This document shows, one piece after another, positions 1 through 5,287 of a stretch of DNA of 5,287 bases. The notes under the pieces are model-generated. The model saw nothing but the letters and a program-made list of their open reading frames with translations. It was not told where the DNA came from and made no database searches. Both the position numbers and the translations under genes were made by a program. Numbering within the stretch: position 1 is the stretch's first letter; every line of letters starts with the position of its first letter. This stretch comes from Archangium sp. (GTDB lineage Bacteria; Myxococcota; Myxococcia; Myxococcales; Myxococcaceae), in NCBI GenBank assembly GCA_016793585.1, contig JAEUJR010000734.1:1-5287 (forward strand), given 5' to 3'.

Positions 1-1
1 C

Positions 2-169
2 CACCACCGCGAGCGGCTCTCGAAGAACCTGCGCATGCGGCAGCTGCTGTCGACGCTCGACAAGTTCGGGCCCGAGCAGGTCGCCGAGATTCGACGCACG
101 GCCGCGGCACACCGCAAGACGCTGAAGCCGTATTCGCCCGCCTGGGCGTTCAACGAGAACGACGGGTGA
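2..169 (+). CDS. C-terminal end of an unidentified protein (partial, 5' end outside window)
   Basis: Frame 2 is open from the left edge to a TGA at 167-169 and gives 55 residues. The codons are typical of the flanking host genes (CTG, GAG, AAG, GCC, TCG), whereas the other forward frames give Arg/Ala/Pro-rich shadow sequence. The peptide is basic and probably helical (LSKNLRMRQLLSTLDKFG, then EQVAEIRRTAAAHRKTLK) and ends in an aromatic tail YSPAWAFNENDG. I do not recognise the family, and too little remains to infer a function. The gene converges on the YjbR-family gene and overlaps its 3' end by 20 bp (150-169). No start can be assigned. Confidence 0.6.
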   Translation, partial: HHRERLSKNLRMRQLLSTLDKFGPEQVAEIRRTAAAHRKTLKPYSPAWAFNENDG

Positions 170-545
170 CGGGCGCGTCGAGCTGCTTGAGCAGCTTCTT
201 GGGCGCCTGCGCGCGATAGCTCTCGTCGATCCACTGTTCGAGCAGCTGCACCGGCGGCTTCTCGGAGTCCTTGAACGTCGCCGTCACCCAGCCGCTCTTG
301 CCGAGCCCGTACGCCGTCGGAGACGTGAACGGCATGGTGAGCGCGAGCCCGCTCGACGACGGCAGCTTGCACGAGATGCTCAGCGGCTCTCCGTCGATGC
401 TCAGGTAGGCGAACGTCTTGTCGTTGACGGCGAGGTCCAGGTGACCGGGCCACGGGCTCTTGGTGTGCGTGCCGGGCAACGCGAGCCCGTACTTGCGCAA
501 GCGGAGCAGAACCTCGTGGTGCGGGTGCTTCTTCTTCGTCGCCAT
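150..545 (-). CDS. MmcQ/YjbR family DNA-binding-like protein
   Basis: This 131-residue protein resembles the MmcQ/YjbR (DUF419) family, small single-domain proteins of about 110-140 residues with a CyaY-like fold. They are often annotated as DNA-binding, but their role is not well defined. Family features seen are the N-terminal helix with HPHHEVLLRLRKYGLALPG, then SPWPGHLDLAVNDKTFAYLS, a basic SISCKLP strand, the YGLGKSGWVTATF segment and the C-terminal helix LLEQWIDESYRAQAPKKLL. I chose the ATG at 543-545 because host-like codons (GCG ACG AAG AAG) and the family's usual start begin there. An upstream ATG at 573-575 adds 10 residues and has a GAGG only 4 nt away, but that stretch uses TCA, ACT and ACA, which look non-coding here. 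The gene is divergent from the ATPase gene and overlaps the left-hand gene tail-to-tail by 20 bp. Confidence 0.85.
   Translation of the reverse strand: MATKKKHPHHEVLLRLRKYGLALPGTHTKSPWPGHLDLAVNDKTFAYLSIDGEPLSISCKLPSSSGLALTMPFTSPTAYGLGKSGWVTATFKDSEKPPVQLLEQWIDESYRAQAPKKLLKQLDAPVTRRSR
181..196 (+). terminator. Inverted repeat just after the partial left-hand gene, possible weak terminator
   Basis: AGCTGC-TTGA-GCAGCT forms a perfect 6-bp stem with a 4-nt loop, starting 11 nt after the TGA at 167-169 and followed by TCTT. It lies inside the 3' coding part of the opposing YjbR-family gene, where it encodes Lys-Leu-Leu-Lys-Gln-Leu, so codon content alone could explain it. There is no long T tract, so an intrinsic terminator is only a possibility. 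Confidence 0.2.
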
Positions 546-567
546 GGGTGTGATCTCGGGCGCAGTT

Positions 568-583
568 GAGGACATCGGTCCTC
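568..583. promoter_or_regulatory. Perfect inverted repeat in the divergent intergenic region (candidate operator)
   Basis: GAGGAC-ATCG-GTCCTC has perfect 6-bp arms around a 4-bp centre, in the 66-bp gap between the YjbR-family gene (start 545) and the ATPase gene (start 612). On the - strand it contains the GAGG and ATG of the alternative start at 575. It could be an operator for a dimeric regulator or an mRNA hairpin. A 6-bp arm can also arise by chance, so this is suggestive only. Confidence 0.3.
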
Positions 584-611
584 GAAACGAAAAGCAGATA
601 GAATACGAGCA
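583..611 (+). promoter_or_regulatory. A-rich promoter region of the ATPase-nuclease pair, with a -10-like TAGAAT at 599-604
   Basis: This stretch is markedly A-rich for the window: 583-606 has 9 G/C in 24 bases. It contains TAGAAT, five of six matches to TATAAT, ending 7 nt before the ATG at 612. No good -35 box is found 16-19 nt upstream. Transcription from this -10 would begin at about 611-612, at the start codon itself, and no Shine-Dalgarno sequence precedes the ATG. A leaderless transcript is therefore plausible. The assignment rests on one short motif. Confidence 0.4.
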
Positions 612-1958
612 ATGTACATCCACGATCTGCGCGTCTCAGGGATCAAGCTGCTCAGAGACCTTCATCTCGACTTCACTCGAGACGGACAGCCGAGAATGTG
701 GACCGTGCTGCTTGGCGAGAACGGTACCTGCAAGACCACTGTCCTGCAGTGCATCGGTCTCGCGGCAGCAGGTGCCAGCAAGGCAAACCAGCTCCTTGGC
801 AGCAGCTCGTCCTTCAGAGCCCTTGGTCGCAGATCGGGCGGTGAGATTGCTGCCAACTTCTATCTGCCCCCCGACAGTCAGCGACTCATCCCTCTGCTGG
901 ACTCAACCCAACGTCCTTCTGCGGTCACCATCCACTCGATGCTGCGAATCGAGGAGGGATGGAACGAACTCAAAGGAACGGCCTCGTTTCGGGGAGACGC
1001 ATTGCTTGGTGTCCATACCGCGGGGAGCCTCAGCATTCCGAACGGCGACCCGCTCGTTGAGATTCGAGGACGAGCACTGCCTCGCTACTTCACTGTTGGT
1101 TACGGCGTGTCCAGGAGCCTCCCCTTTCCCAACAGCACCAAGGAACCGACGGACGTCACGACCGACCGAATGCGATCGCTCTTCGACGCTGAGTGGCGAC
1201 TCATCGCGACAGACTTCATTGGCAAGTTTCCCCAGAAGCAGGCGAGAGCATTCGCTGCGACATTGAAGGAGGTGTTGGTTGCGAGCGGCCTACTTCCAAA
1301 CATCTCGGATCTGAGGCTCCAGGGTCGTGGGGGCGTCACACGTCCCGAAGATCTCGTCGAGGCGCATCGGTTCGTTGAAAGCGGCGGAAGCTCGGTTCCC
1401 GCCACGTGGCTATCGCACGGCTATCGCTCGATGATCGCCTGGGTCGCGGACCTCGTAGGACAACTCTTCCTCGACGATCCGGAAGACAATCCGGACCGCG
1501 AGCCGTCGGAGTTCAGCGGCCTCGTTCTTGTCGACGAGCTTGACCTGCACCTTCACCCGAGCTGGCAGCGACGCTTGGTCAGCACCCTCAAGAAGGTCTT
1601 CCCGAAGCTGCAGTTCATCGCCACGACTCACTCACCGATCGTTCTTGCGGGCCTCGAGGCTGACGAGATCATTCGACTCAAGCGCGCACCCGACGGTGGA
1701 GTCCTCGCCGAGACGAACACGACGAACCCGGCCTTCCTCACGCCAACCGAGTTGCTCAACGAGTTCTTCGGCTTCGGTGACGAGTTCCCCAGCGAGGTCG
1801 GGCAACAAATGCACGAGTACATGGTGCTCGCGACGAACCCGTTCCGCGACGACGAGGAAGAGCAACAACTCGACGCGCTTCGCGCGGAGCTCACCGCAAA
1901 GAACGCAACGCCTGCGATTCAGCCGACGCCGCGCAAGGCGGCCAATGAGCAATCGTGA
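612..1958 (+). CDS. ptuA: AAA/SMC-like ATPase, Septu PtuA-type defence subunit
   Basis: This 448-residue protein is an ABC/SMC-like AAA ATPase of the AAA_21/AAA_15 type. The order is an N-terminal strand MYIHDLRVSGIKLLRDLHLDF, Walker A GENGTCKTT (35-43), a YGVSR motif (164-168), an ABC-signature-like LSHGYRS (267-273), Walker B LVLVDELD (304-311) with LHLHP after it, and the switch histidine in ATTHSP (His340). A charged tail follows (EEEQQLDALRAELTAKN). Position 40 is Cys (codon TGC) where the P-loop consensus has Gly. In Septu the ATPase assembles with the HNH partner encoded next, senses infection and controls nuclease activity in the cytoplasm; that role is taken from the family. The ATG at 612 is chosen because the first residues match the usual start of the family; there is no clear ribosome binding site. 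The sampled line 661-720 has 34 of 60 G/C, against 40 of 60 at 3001-3060 in the flank, which suggests acquisition. The stop overlaps the nuclease start by 4 bp (GTGA). A retron-type effector ATPase is the alternative, but no reverse transcriptase is nearby. Confidence 0.85.
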   Translation: MYIHDLRVSGIKLLRDLHLDFTRDGQPRMWTVLLGENGTCKTTVLQCIGLAAAGASKANQLLGSSSSFRALGRRSGGEIAANFYLPPDSQRLIPLLDSTQRPSAVTIHSMLRIEEGWNELKGTASFRGDALLGVHTAGSLSIPNGDPLVEIRGRALPRYFTVGYGVSRSLPFPNSTKEPTDVTTDRMRSLFDAEWRLIATDFIGKFPQKQARAFAATLKEVLVASGLLPNISDLRLQGRGGVTRPEDLVEAHRFVESGGSSVPATWLSHGYRSMIAWVADLVGQLFLDDPEDNPDREPSEFSGLVLVDELDLHLHPSWQRRLVSTLKKVFPKLQFIATTHSPIVLAGLEADEIIRLKRAPDGGVLAETNTTNPAFLTPTELLNEFFGFGDEFPSEVGQQMHEYMVLATNPFRDDEEEQQLDALRAELTAKNATPAIQPTPRKAANEQS

Positions 1959-2734
1959 TCCGCATCGATCGAGGGGCTGAGCCCGCCAGCCTGCCGGCCA
2001 TTCGTGCCGAGTCGCTCCGGACTGCGCTCGAGAAGCACCAAGCGGGGCAAGAGATTGACCGCTCGAAGGACTTGCCCGAGTCGTACCGCGACTACGCCGA
2101 GATGCTCTGGAGAGCGCAGCACCTGAAGTGCGCGTATTGCGAGACGCTCGAGCAGGTGAAGCGCAACGACGTTGAGCACTTTCGGCCAGCTGGTCGTGCC
2201 TTGCGCGCGAAGGGTGACGCCGCTCCGGGCTACTGGTGGTTGGCCTACACGTGGAGCAACCTGCTGTTCTCCTGTCGCAACTGCAACCAGTCGGGAGGCA
2301 AGCTGGACTGGTTCCCGCTCGAGGCGGGAAGCGTTCCCCTGGCCCCACTCGAGGAGGCACCAGGACGGGAGCTCGCGACGTTGATCGACCCTGCAGCTGA
2401 ATCACCCCTCGACCACATCGAGTTCACGCACCAACTCGTCGACCACCGCTCACGTTGGATTCCGCGCGGGAAAACAGCACGGGGACAGCGCACGGTTCAG
2501 ATTCTCGATCTCACCCGAGTTTCTCTGACGGAGCTCTACAGCCAACACGTGGCGACCACCGTTGACCCAGCTGTCGCACAGCTCAGGAACAGGCTCATCA
2601 AGCTCGAACAACTCTGCGACTGGCTTCTGCGGCCCCATCTCCCCTTCGTGGCGTTGTCCATCGCGGCCATCTCGCAGCTCCTGAGTGTTCCATCTGAGCA
2701 GTTTGTGAAGGCGGCCAAGCGACGTGGTTGCTGA
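1955..2734 (+). CDS. ptuB: HNH endonuclease, Septu PtuB-type (TIGR02646-like) effector
   Basis: This 259-residue protein has the core of the PtuB/TIGR02646 HNH nucleases. It shows CAYCE (Cys59, Cys62), DVEHFRPA (72-79, with His75 as the predicted catalytic His), an aromatic YWWLAYTWSNLLFSC stretch (93-107, Asn102) and CRNCN (Cys107, Cys110, Asn111), then GGKLDWFP. The four cysteines probably bind a structural zinc. Ala79 stands where I recall Lys being common (EHFRPK). The C-terminal half is mostly helical and may bind the ATPase. In Septu and type I-A retrons this subunit is the nucleic-acid-cleaving effector held and activated by the ATPase. The GTG start at 1955 overlaps the ATPase stop (GTGA) and has no strong ribosome binding site, so translational coupling is likely. 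The TGA at 2732-2734 is followed at once, in frame, by the GTG of the next gene. Confidence 0.87.
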   Translation: MIRIDRGAEPASLPAIRAESLRTALEKHQAGQEIDRSKDLPESYRDYAEMLWRAQHLKCAYCETLEQVKRNDVEHFRPAGRALRAKGDAAPGYWWLAYTWSNLLFSCRNCNQSGGKLDWFPLEAGSVPLAPLEEAPGRELATLIDPAAESPLDHIEFTHQLVDHRSRWIPRGKTARGQRTVQILDLTRVSLTELYSQHVATTVDPAVAQLRNRLIKLEQLCDWLLRPHLPFVALSIAAISQLLSVPSEQFVKAAKRRGC

Positions 2735-3382
2735 GTGACTCCCACCGAGCTGCTCGACGCGTCGTTCGAGGTGGTGCAGCGCTTCGGCGTTCCACTCGCC
2801 GTGCTCGCGTGGGTGACGGTGTTCAGCTCGACGGTGGCGATGGCGTTCGTGCTTCGGCGCGTTTCGCTGCGACCGGTGCTGCTTCGCGCGGCCATCATCG
2901 GAGCGTTGTGCCTGCTCGCGCACCTGCTCGACTACTTCGTGACGCTCGACATCACGCCCGACCTCGCGATGGAGGCGAACCCGCTCTGGCGCGTCATCGT
3001 CGACCGCTTTGGGCTCGGCATCGCAAAGGCGTACGGGCTGTCGGGCAAGGTGCTGCTCTCGGTGGTGAGCTTTCAGCTCTTCGCCTGGCACCTCTCGCAT
3101 CGCGCGACGCTGTTCCCGCCATCGGCGTCGTCGTTCGGCGAGTTCGTTCGCACGCTGGGGGCCAACGCGCCGCGCTTCGGCAACGTGCGCTCGTTCTTCG
3201 CCTTCGCGTTCGCGTTGTTCGGCCCGTACTTCTTCTACATCACCGCCTTGAACGTCGCGGGAGACCGCGCACCTGCGCTCGCCGACCGGCTGCCGTCACC
3301 GCTCGTCGCCATCGCGCTCTACTTCTTCGGCGTCATCGCGGCGTACTTCGGCACGATGCACCGGGCGTTTCGTTCACGCTGA
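2735..3382 (+). CDS. Polytopic integral membrane protein of unknown function, DUF5658-like in part
   Basis: This 215-residue hydrophobic protein has about five likely membrane segments: residues 19-40, 49-71, about 106-120 (weaker), 154-172 and 190-208. A conserved-looking loop after the second segment reads LLDYFVTL...MEANPLWR followed by GKVLL. It resembles the D-x-x-x-T...E-x-N-P pattern of DUF5658-type small membrane proteins; that match is from memory and tentative. There is no enzyme motif and no clear signal peptide. The GTG start is the first codon after the PtuB stop, because the in-frame TGA forbids any earlier start. The first internal ATG (Met36) would destroy the first membrane segment. 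No Shine-Dalgarno is visible, so translation may depend on re-initiation from ptuB. Base use is host-like, unlike the preceding pair. The 3' end overlaps fdsD tail-to-tail by 9 bp. It may be host backbone at the island edge or a membrane partner of the defence pair; the sequence does not decide. Confidence 0.75.
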   Translation: MTPTELLDASFEVVQRFGVPLAVLAWVTVFSSTVAMAFVLRRVSLRPVLLRAAIIGALCLLAHLLDYFVTLDITPDLAMEANPLWRVIVDRFGLGIAKAYGLSGKVLLSVVSFQLFAWHLSHRATLFPPSASSFGEFVRTLGANAPRFGNVRSFFAFAFALFGPYFFYITALNVAGDRAPALADRLPSPLVAIALYFFGVIAAYFGTMHRAFRSR

Positions 3383-3583
3383 CAGCTTCGCGGCTGCTTC
3401 CTTCGCGAGCGGCTCGAGGCCTGCGCCACCCGCCGCGACGTAGGCGAGCAGCTCTTTGCGCATCTGCGGACTCCAGAAGGCGCGCAGGTGCTCGACGGTC
3501 TGACTCACCGCTTGGTCCTTTGGCTGGAGCCGGAACGCGAGGGCGATCTGATTCACCATGTGCACGAGCTTCGTCGTCTCCAT
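3374..3583 (-). CDS. fdsD: Formate dehydrogenase delta subunit
   Basis: This 69-residue protein matches the small delta subunit of soluble NAD-dependent formate dehydrogenases. It shows LVHMVNQIALAF near the start, then VEHLRAFWSPQMRKELLAYV (30-49) and GGAGLEPL (52-59), the hallmark positions of this family. The subunit accompanies the molybdenum enzyme in the cytoplasm and is needed for full activity in characterised systems; its exact function is unclear. The start is the ATG at 3581-3583, with GGAGG ending 5 nt upstream. A GTG one codon earlier would sit only 2 nt from that site. Its ATG shares one base with the fdhD stop (TGATG), so the two are translationally coupled. It is the last gene of the operon and overlaps the convergent membrane-protein gene by 9 bp. 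Confidence 0.93.
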   Translation of the reverse strand: METTKLVHMVNQIALAFRLQPKDQAVSQTVEHLRAFWSPQMRKELLAYVAAGGAGLEPLAKEAAAKLSA

Positions 3584-4368
3584 CACACCCTCCGCACGCG
3601 CTCGGCGCCGTGAAACGCGAGCACGCCGTCGTGCCGCGCTACCGCGAGCAACGTCACGTCATGCACTTGCGCACGTTCGATGGCGTACGACGTCGGCGCC
3701 GAGATGCAGACGATGGTGCGCGCGCCGTACACGGCCGCCTTGTCGACGAGTTCGTACGAGCAGCGGCTCGTCAGCAGCAAGAACCCATCACCCGCGCCCT
3801 GCCCTGCCCGCAATCGCGCACCGATGAGCTTGTCGAGCGCACAGTGCCTGCCCACGTCTTCACGCAGCACCTCGATGGCGCCATCGGCTGAACACCACGC
3901 CGCCGCGTGCACGGAGCGCGTCCTTCCATTCAGCGGCTGCGCACCTTCGAGTGACGAGAGGGCTCGTTTCACGGCAGCGAGAGAGACGGGAATCGCCGAC
4001 CGCTCCACCACCTCGGCGCTTGGCATGTCGTCGAACGAAGCGACGCCGCACAGCCCGCAGCCGGTGCGGCCCGTCACGTTGCGCTCGCGCACCGGCGCCT
4101 CGACCGACAACGTCACCACGGCCTCGAGGCCTGCCTCGAGCTCGTTCACCTTCACGCCGAGAATCTGCGCGACGTCGGTCACCACACCTTCCGTCATCGT
4201 GAAGCCGACCGCGAAGTCCTCCACGTCGTTCGGCGTGGCCATCATCACCGCGTAGGGGCGGTCGCCGTAGACGACGTTCACCGCCGTCTCGATGGCGATG
4301 TCTCTGGGCTGCGGGAGTTGGGCGCCATCGAACGAGAACGAGACTGCGGGCAGCTCAACGCGTGCCAT
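3583..4368 (-). CDS. fdhD: Formate dehydrogenase accessory sulfurtransferase FdhD (FdsC)
   Basis: This 261-residue protein is FdhD/FdsC, which transfers sulfur from a cysteine desulfurase to the molybdenum (or tungsten) bis-MGD cofactor before it is inserted into formate dehydrogenase. Family motifs are all present: DIAIETAVNVVYGDRPYAVM, EDFAVGFTMTEGVV (50-63), the GRTGCGLCG loop with the sulfur-carrying CxxC (Cys104, Cys107), EDVGRHCALDKLIG (170-183), LLLTSRCSYELVDKAA and a late DGVLAFHGAERV. Length is normal for the family. The start is the ATG at 4366-4368, preceded by GGAGG at 6 nt; an 11-residue upstream extension (MTWRCARWRPR) is only a shadow of the fdsA end. The gene overlaps fdsA by 14 bp and touches fdsD at TGATG, consistent with one co-transcribed, coupled operon in the order A-C-D. 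Confidence 0.96.
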   Translation of the reverse strand: MARVELPAVSFSFDGAQLPQPRDIAIETAVNVVYGDRPYAVMMATPNDVEDFAVGFTMTEGVVTDVAQILGVKVNELEAGLEAVVTLSVEAPVRERNVTGRTGCGLCGVASFDDMPSAEVVERSAIPVSLAAVKRALSSLEGAQPLNGRTRSVHAAAWCSADGAIEVLREDVGRHCALDKLIGARLRAGQGAGDGFLLLTSRCSYELVDKAAVYGARTIVCISAPTSYAIERAQVHDVTLLAVARHDGVLAFHGAERVRRV

Positions 4369-5287
4369 GCGCGGCCTCCACCTGGCGCAGCGCCACGTCA
4401 CGCCGCCTGTCTTCCTGCTGGAACGCGCTCGGACCAGCAGCGCGCGACACCTGAACCGCCGTCACCTTGTACTCGGGGCAGTTGGTGGCCCAGTCGGAGT
4501 ACTCCGTCGTCACCACGTTCGCGTTCGTCTTCGCGTGATGAAACGTCGTGTAGACGACGCCAGGCTGCACCCGCTCGGTCACCACCGCGCGCAACGTCGT
4601 CTCACCCGCGCGGCTCTCGAGTGAGACGAGGTCGCCCGTCCTGATGCCGCGATTCTCGGCGTCGAACGGGTGCACCTCGAGCACGTCTTCGTCGTGCCAC
4701 GCGACGTTCGCCGTTCGCGCGGTCTGCGCGCCCACGTTGTACTGACTCAAGATTCGGCCCGTCGTCAGCAGCAGGGGGAACTTCGGGCCCGTGCGCTCCT
4801 CGGTGGGAATGAACTCGGTCAACATGAAGCGGCCCTTGCCGCGCACGAAGCGGTCGACGTGCATGATGGGCGTGCCCAGCGGCGCCTTCTCGTTGCACGG
4901 CCACTGCACGCTGCCGAGCTGGTCGAGCTTCGCGTACGAGACACCCGCGAACGTCGGCGTGAGCCGCGCAATCTCGTCCATCACCTCGCTCGGGTGGCCG
5001 TACTTCAGGTTCATGCCGAGCGCGTTCGCGAGCCCGAGCGTCACCTCCCAGTCGGCGAGGCCCGTAAGTGGGCGCATCACCTGACGCACACGGCTGATGC
5101 GGCGCTCGGCGTTGGTGAAGGTACCGTCCTTCTCGAGGAACGAGCTGCCCGGGAAGAACACGTGCGCGTACTTCGCGGTCTCGTTGAGGAAGAGGTCGTG
5201 CACGATGACGCACTCCATCGCCTCGAGGCCCTTCACGACGTGCTGCGTGTTCGGGTCCGACTGGGCGATGTCTTCACCCTGCACGTA
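4355..5287 (-). CDS. fdsA: Formate dehydrogenase alpha subunit, C-terminal part (runs off the right edge)
   Basis: The 310 residues visible are the C-terminal part of the catalytic molybdopterin subunit, which oxidises formate to CO2 and passes the electrons through Fe-S clusters towards NAD+. They include YVQGEDIAQSDPN (1-13), the substrate-domain stretch FFPGSSFLEKDGTFTNAERR (44-63), and the molybdopterin-dinucleotide-binding domain from about 170. That domain shows TTGRILSQYN (175-184), VHPFDAENRGIRTGDLV, FHHAKTNANVV (249-259) and PEYKVTAVQV near the end. The N-terminal Fe-S region and the active-site Cys or Sec lie outside the window, so the metal-ligand residue cannot be read. The frame is open to the edge with no start. 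The following fdhD and fdsD mark it as the soluble NAD-linked FdsABG type rather than the respiratory FdhG or hydrogenlyase FdhF type; fdsG and fdsB are expected beyond 5287. Confidence 0.93.
   Translation of the reverse strand, partial: YVQGEDIAQSDPNTQHVVKGLEAMECVIVHDLFLNETAKYAHVFFPGSSFLEKDGTFTNAERRISRVRQVMRPLTGLADWEVTLGLANALGMNLKYGHPSEVMDEIARLTPTFAGVSYAKLDQLGSVQWPCNEKAPLGTPIMHVDRFVRGKGRFMLTEFIPTEERTGPKFPLLLTTGRILSQYNVGAQTARTANVAWHDEDVLEVHPFDAENRGIRTGDLVSLESRAGETTLRAVVTERVQPGVVYTTFHHAKTNANVVTTEYSDWATNCPEYKVTAVQVSRAAGPSAFQQEDRRRDVALRQVEAAHGTR

Noticed and set aside
460..1266. Long + strand open frame of 268 codons across the divergent region and the start of ptuA
   Set aside because: It runs antisense to the YjbR-family gene and then in another frame of ptuA. 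The protein is Ser/Arg/Pro-rich with no family motif, while the ptuA frame carries all the ATPase motifs.
1632..2405. Long - strand open frame of 257 codons opposite ptuA and ptuB
   Set aside because: It is an Arg/Ala/Ser-rich antisense shadow of two well-supported genes and has no recognisable motif.
546..2734. Type I-A retron (RT + ncRNA + ATPase + HNH)
   Set aside because: The effector pair fits, but no reverse transcriptase motif (YxDD context) is in any gene here, and the upstream gap is too short for a typical msr-msd region.
2450..3100. - strand open frame of 216 codons opposite the end of ptuB and the start of the membrane gene
   Set aside because: It is a His/Arg/Glu-rich low-complexity product typical of the antisense of high-GC coding DNA.
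2728..3891. Longest competing + strand frame (387 codons) over the membrane gene, fdsD and part of fdhD
   Set aside because: It is extremely Arg/Ala-rich and crosses three well-supported genes. The frame starting at 2735 gives a coherent membrane protein, and the - strand gives clear FdsD and FdhD.
4602..5213. Second - strand open frame inside fdsA
   Set aside because: It is a frame-shifted, Arg-rich reading of the same bases as the clearly assigned FdsA sequence.
1..5287. tRNA, rRNA, CRISPR array, IS element or riboswitch
   Set aside because: Nothing resembling these was seen on reading: no regularly spaced repeats, no transposase motifs, no terminal inverted repeats, and almost no non-coding space outside 546-611.

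Overview
The window comes from a high-GC bacterial chromosome. Third positions are mostly G or C in the flanking genes, overlaps between genes are short, and GTG starts occur. Codon style (GCG, TCG, CTC, GAG, AAG) and gene content fit a myxobacterium (Myxococcota) or another high-GC proteobacterium; this is an impression, not a proof. No rRNA, tRNA, CRISPR array, transposase or integrase is visible.

Left flank (1-545): the last 55 codons of an unidentified + strand gene converge on a - strand gene for an MmcQ/YjbR-family protein, overlapping it by 20 bp. Centre (about 546-2734): a short A-rich divergent promoter region leads into two overlapping + strand genes, an AAA/SMC-like ATPase and an HNH nuclease with two zinc-type Cys pairs. 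This is the architecture of the Septu (PtuA-PtuB) anti-phage system, also found as the effector pair of type I-A retrons. No reverse transcriptase or retron ncRNA is seen, so it reads as a stand-alone Septu-type cassette. Sampled lines of the ATPase gene are less GC-rich than the flanks, which suggests an acquired defence island of about 2.1 kb. The ATPase has Cys in place of the last glycine of its Walker A loop.

Right flank (2735-5287): a polytopic membrane protein of unknown function starts with GTG directly after the nuclease stop codon and in the same reading frame. It converges, with a 9-bp overlap, on the tail of a formate dehydrogenase operon on the - strand. Read in its own direction, that operon is fdsA (C-terminal part only, running off the right edge), fdhD/fdsC (sulfurtransferase maturation factor) and fdsD (small delta subunit). 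This is the usual end of an fdsGBACD operon for soluble NAD-linked, molybdenum-dependent formate dehydrogenase. fdsG and fdsB would be expected beyond position 5287.

The metabolic genes and the defence pair have no evident functional link. The open question is whether the membrane gene joined tail-to-head to ptuB is part of the defence operon or only host backbone at the island edge.
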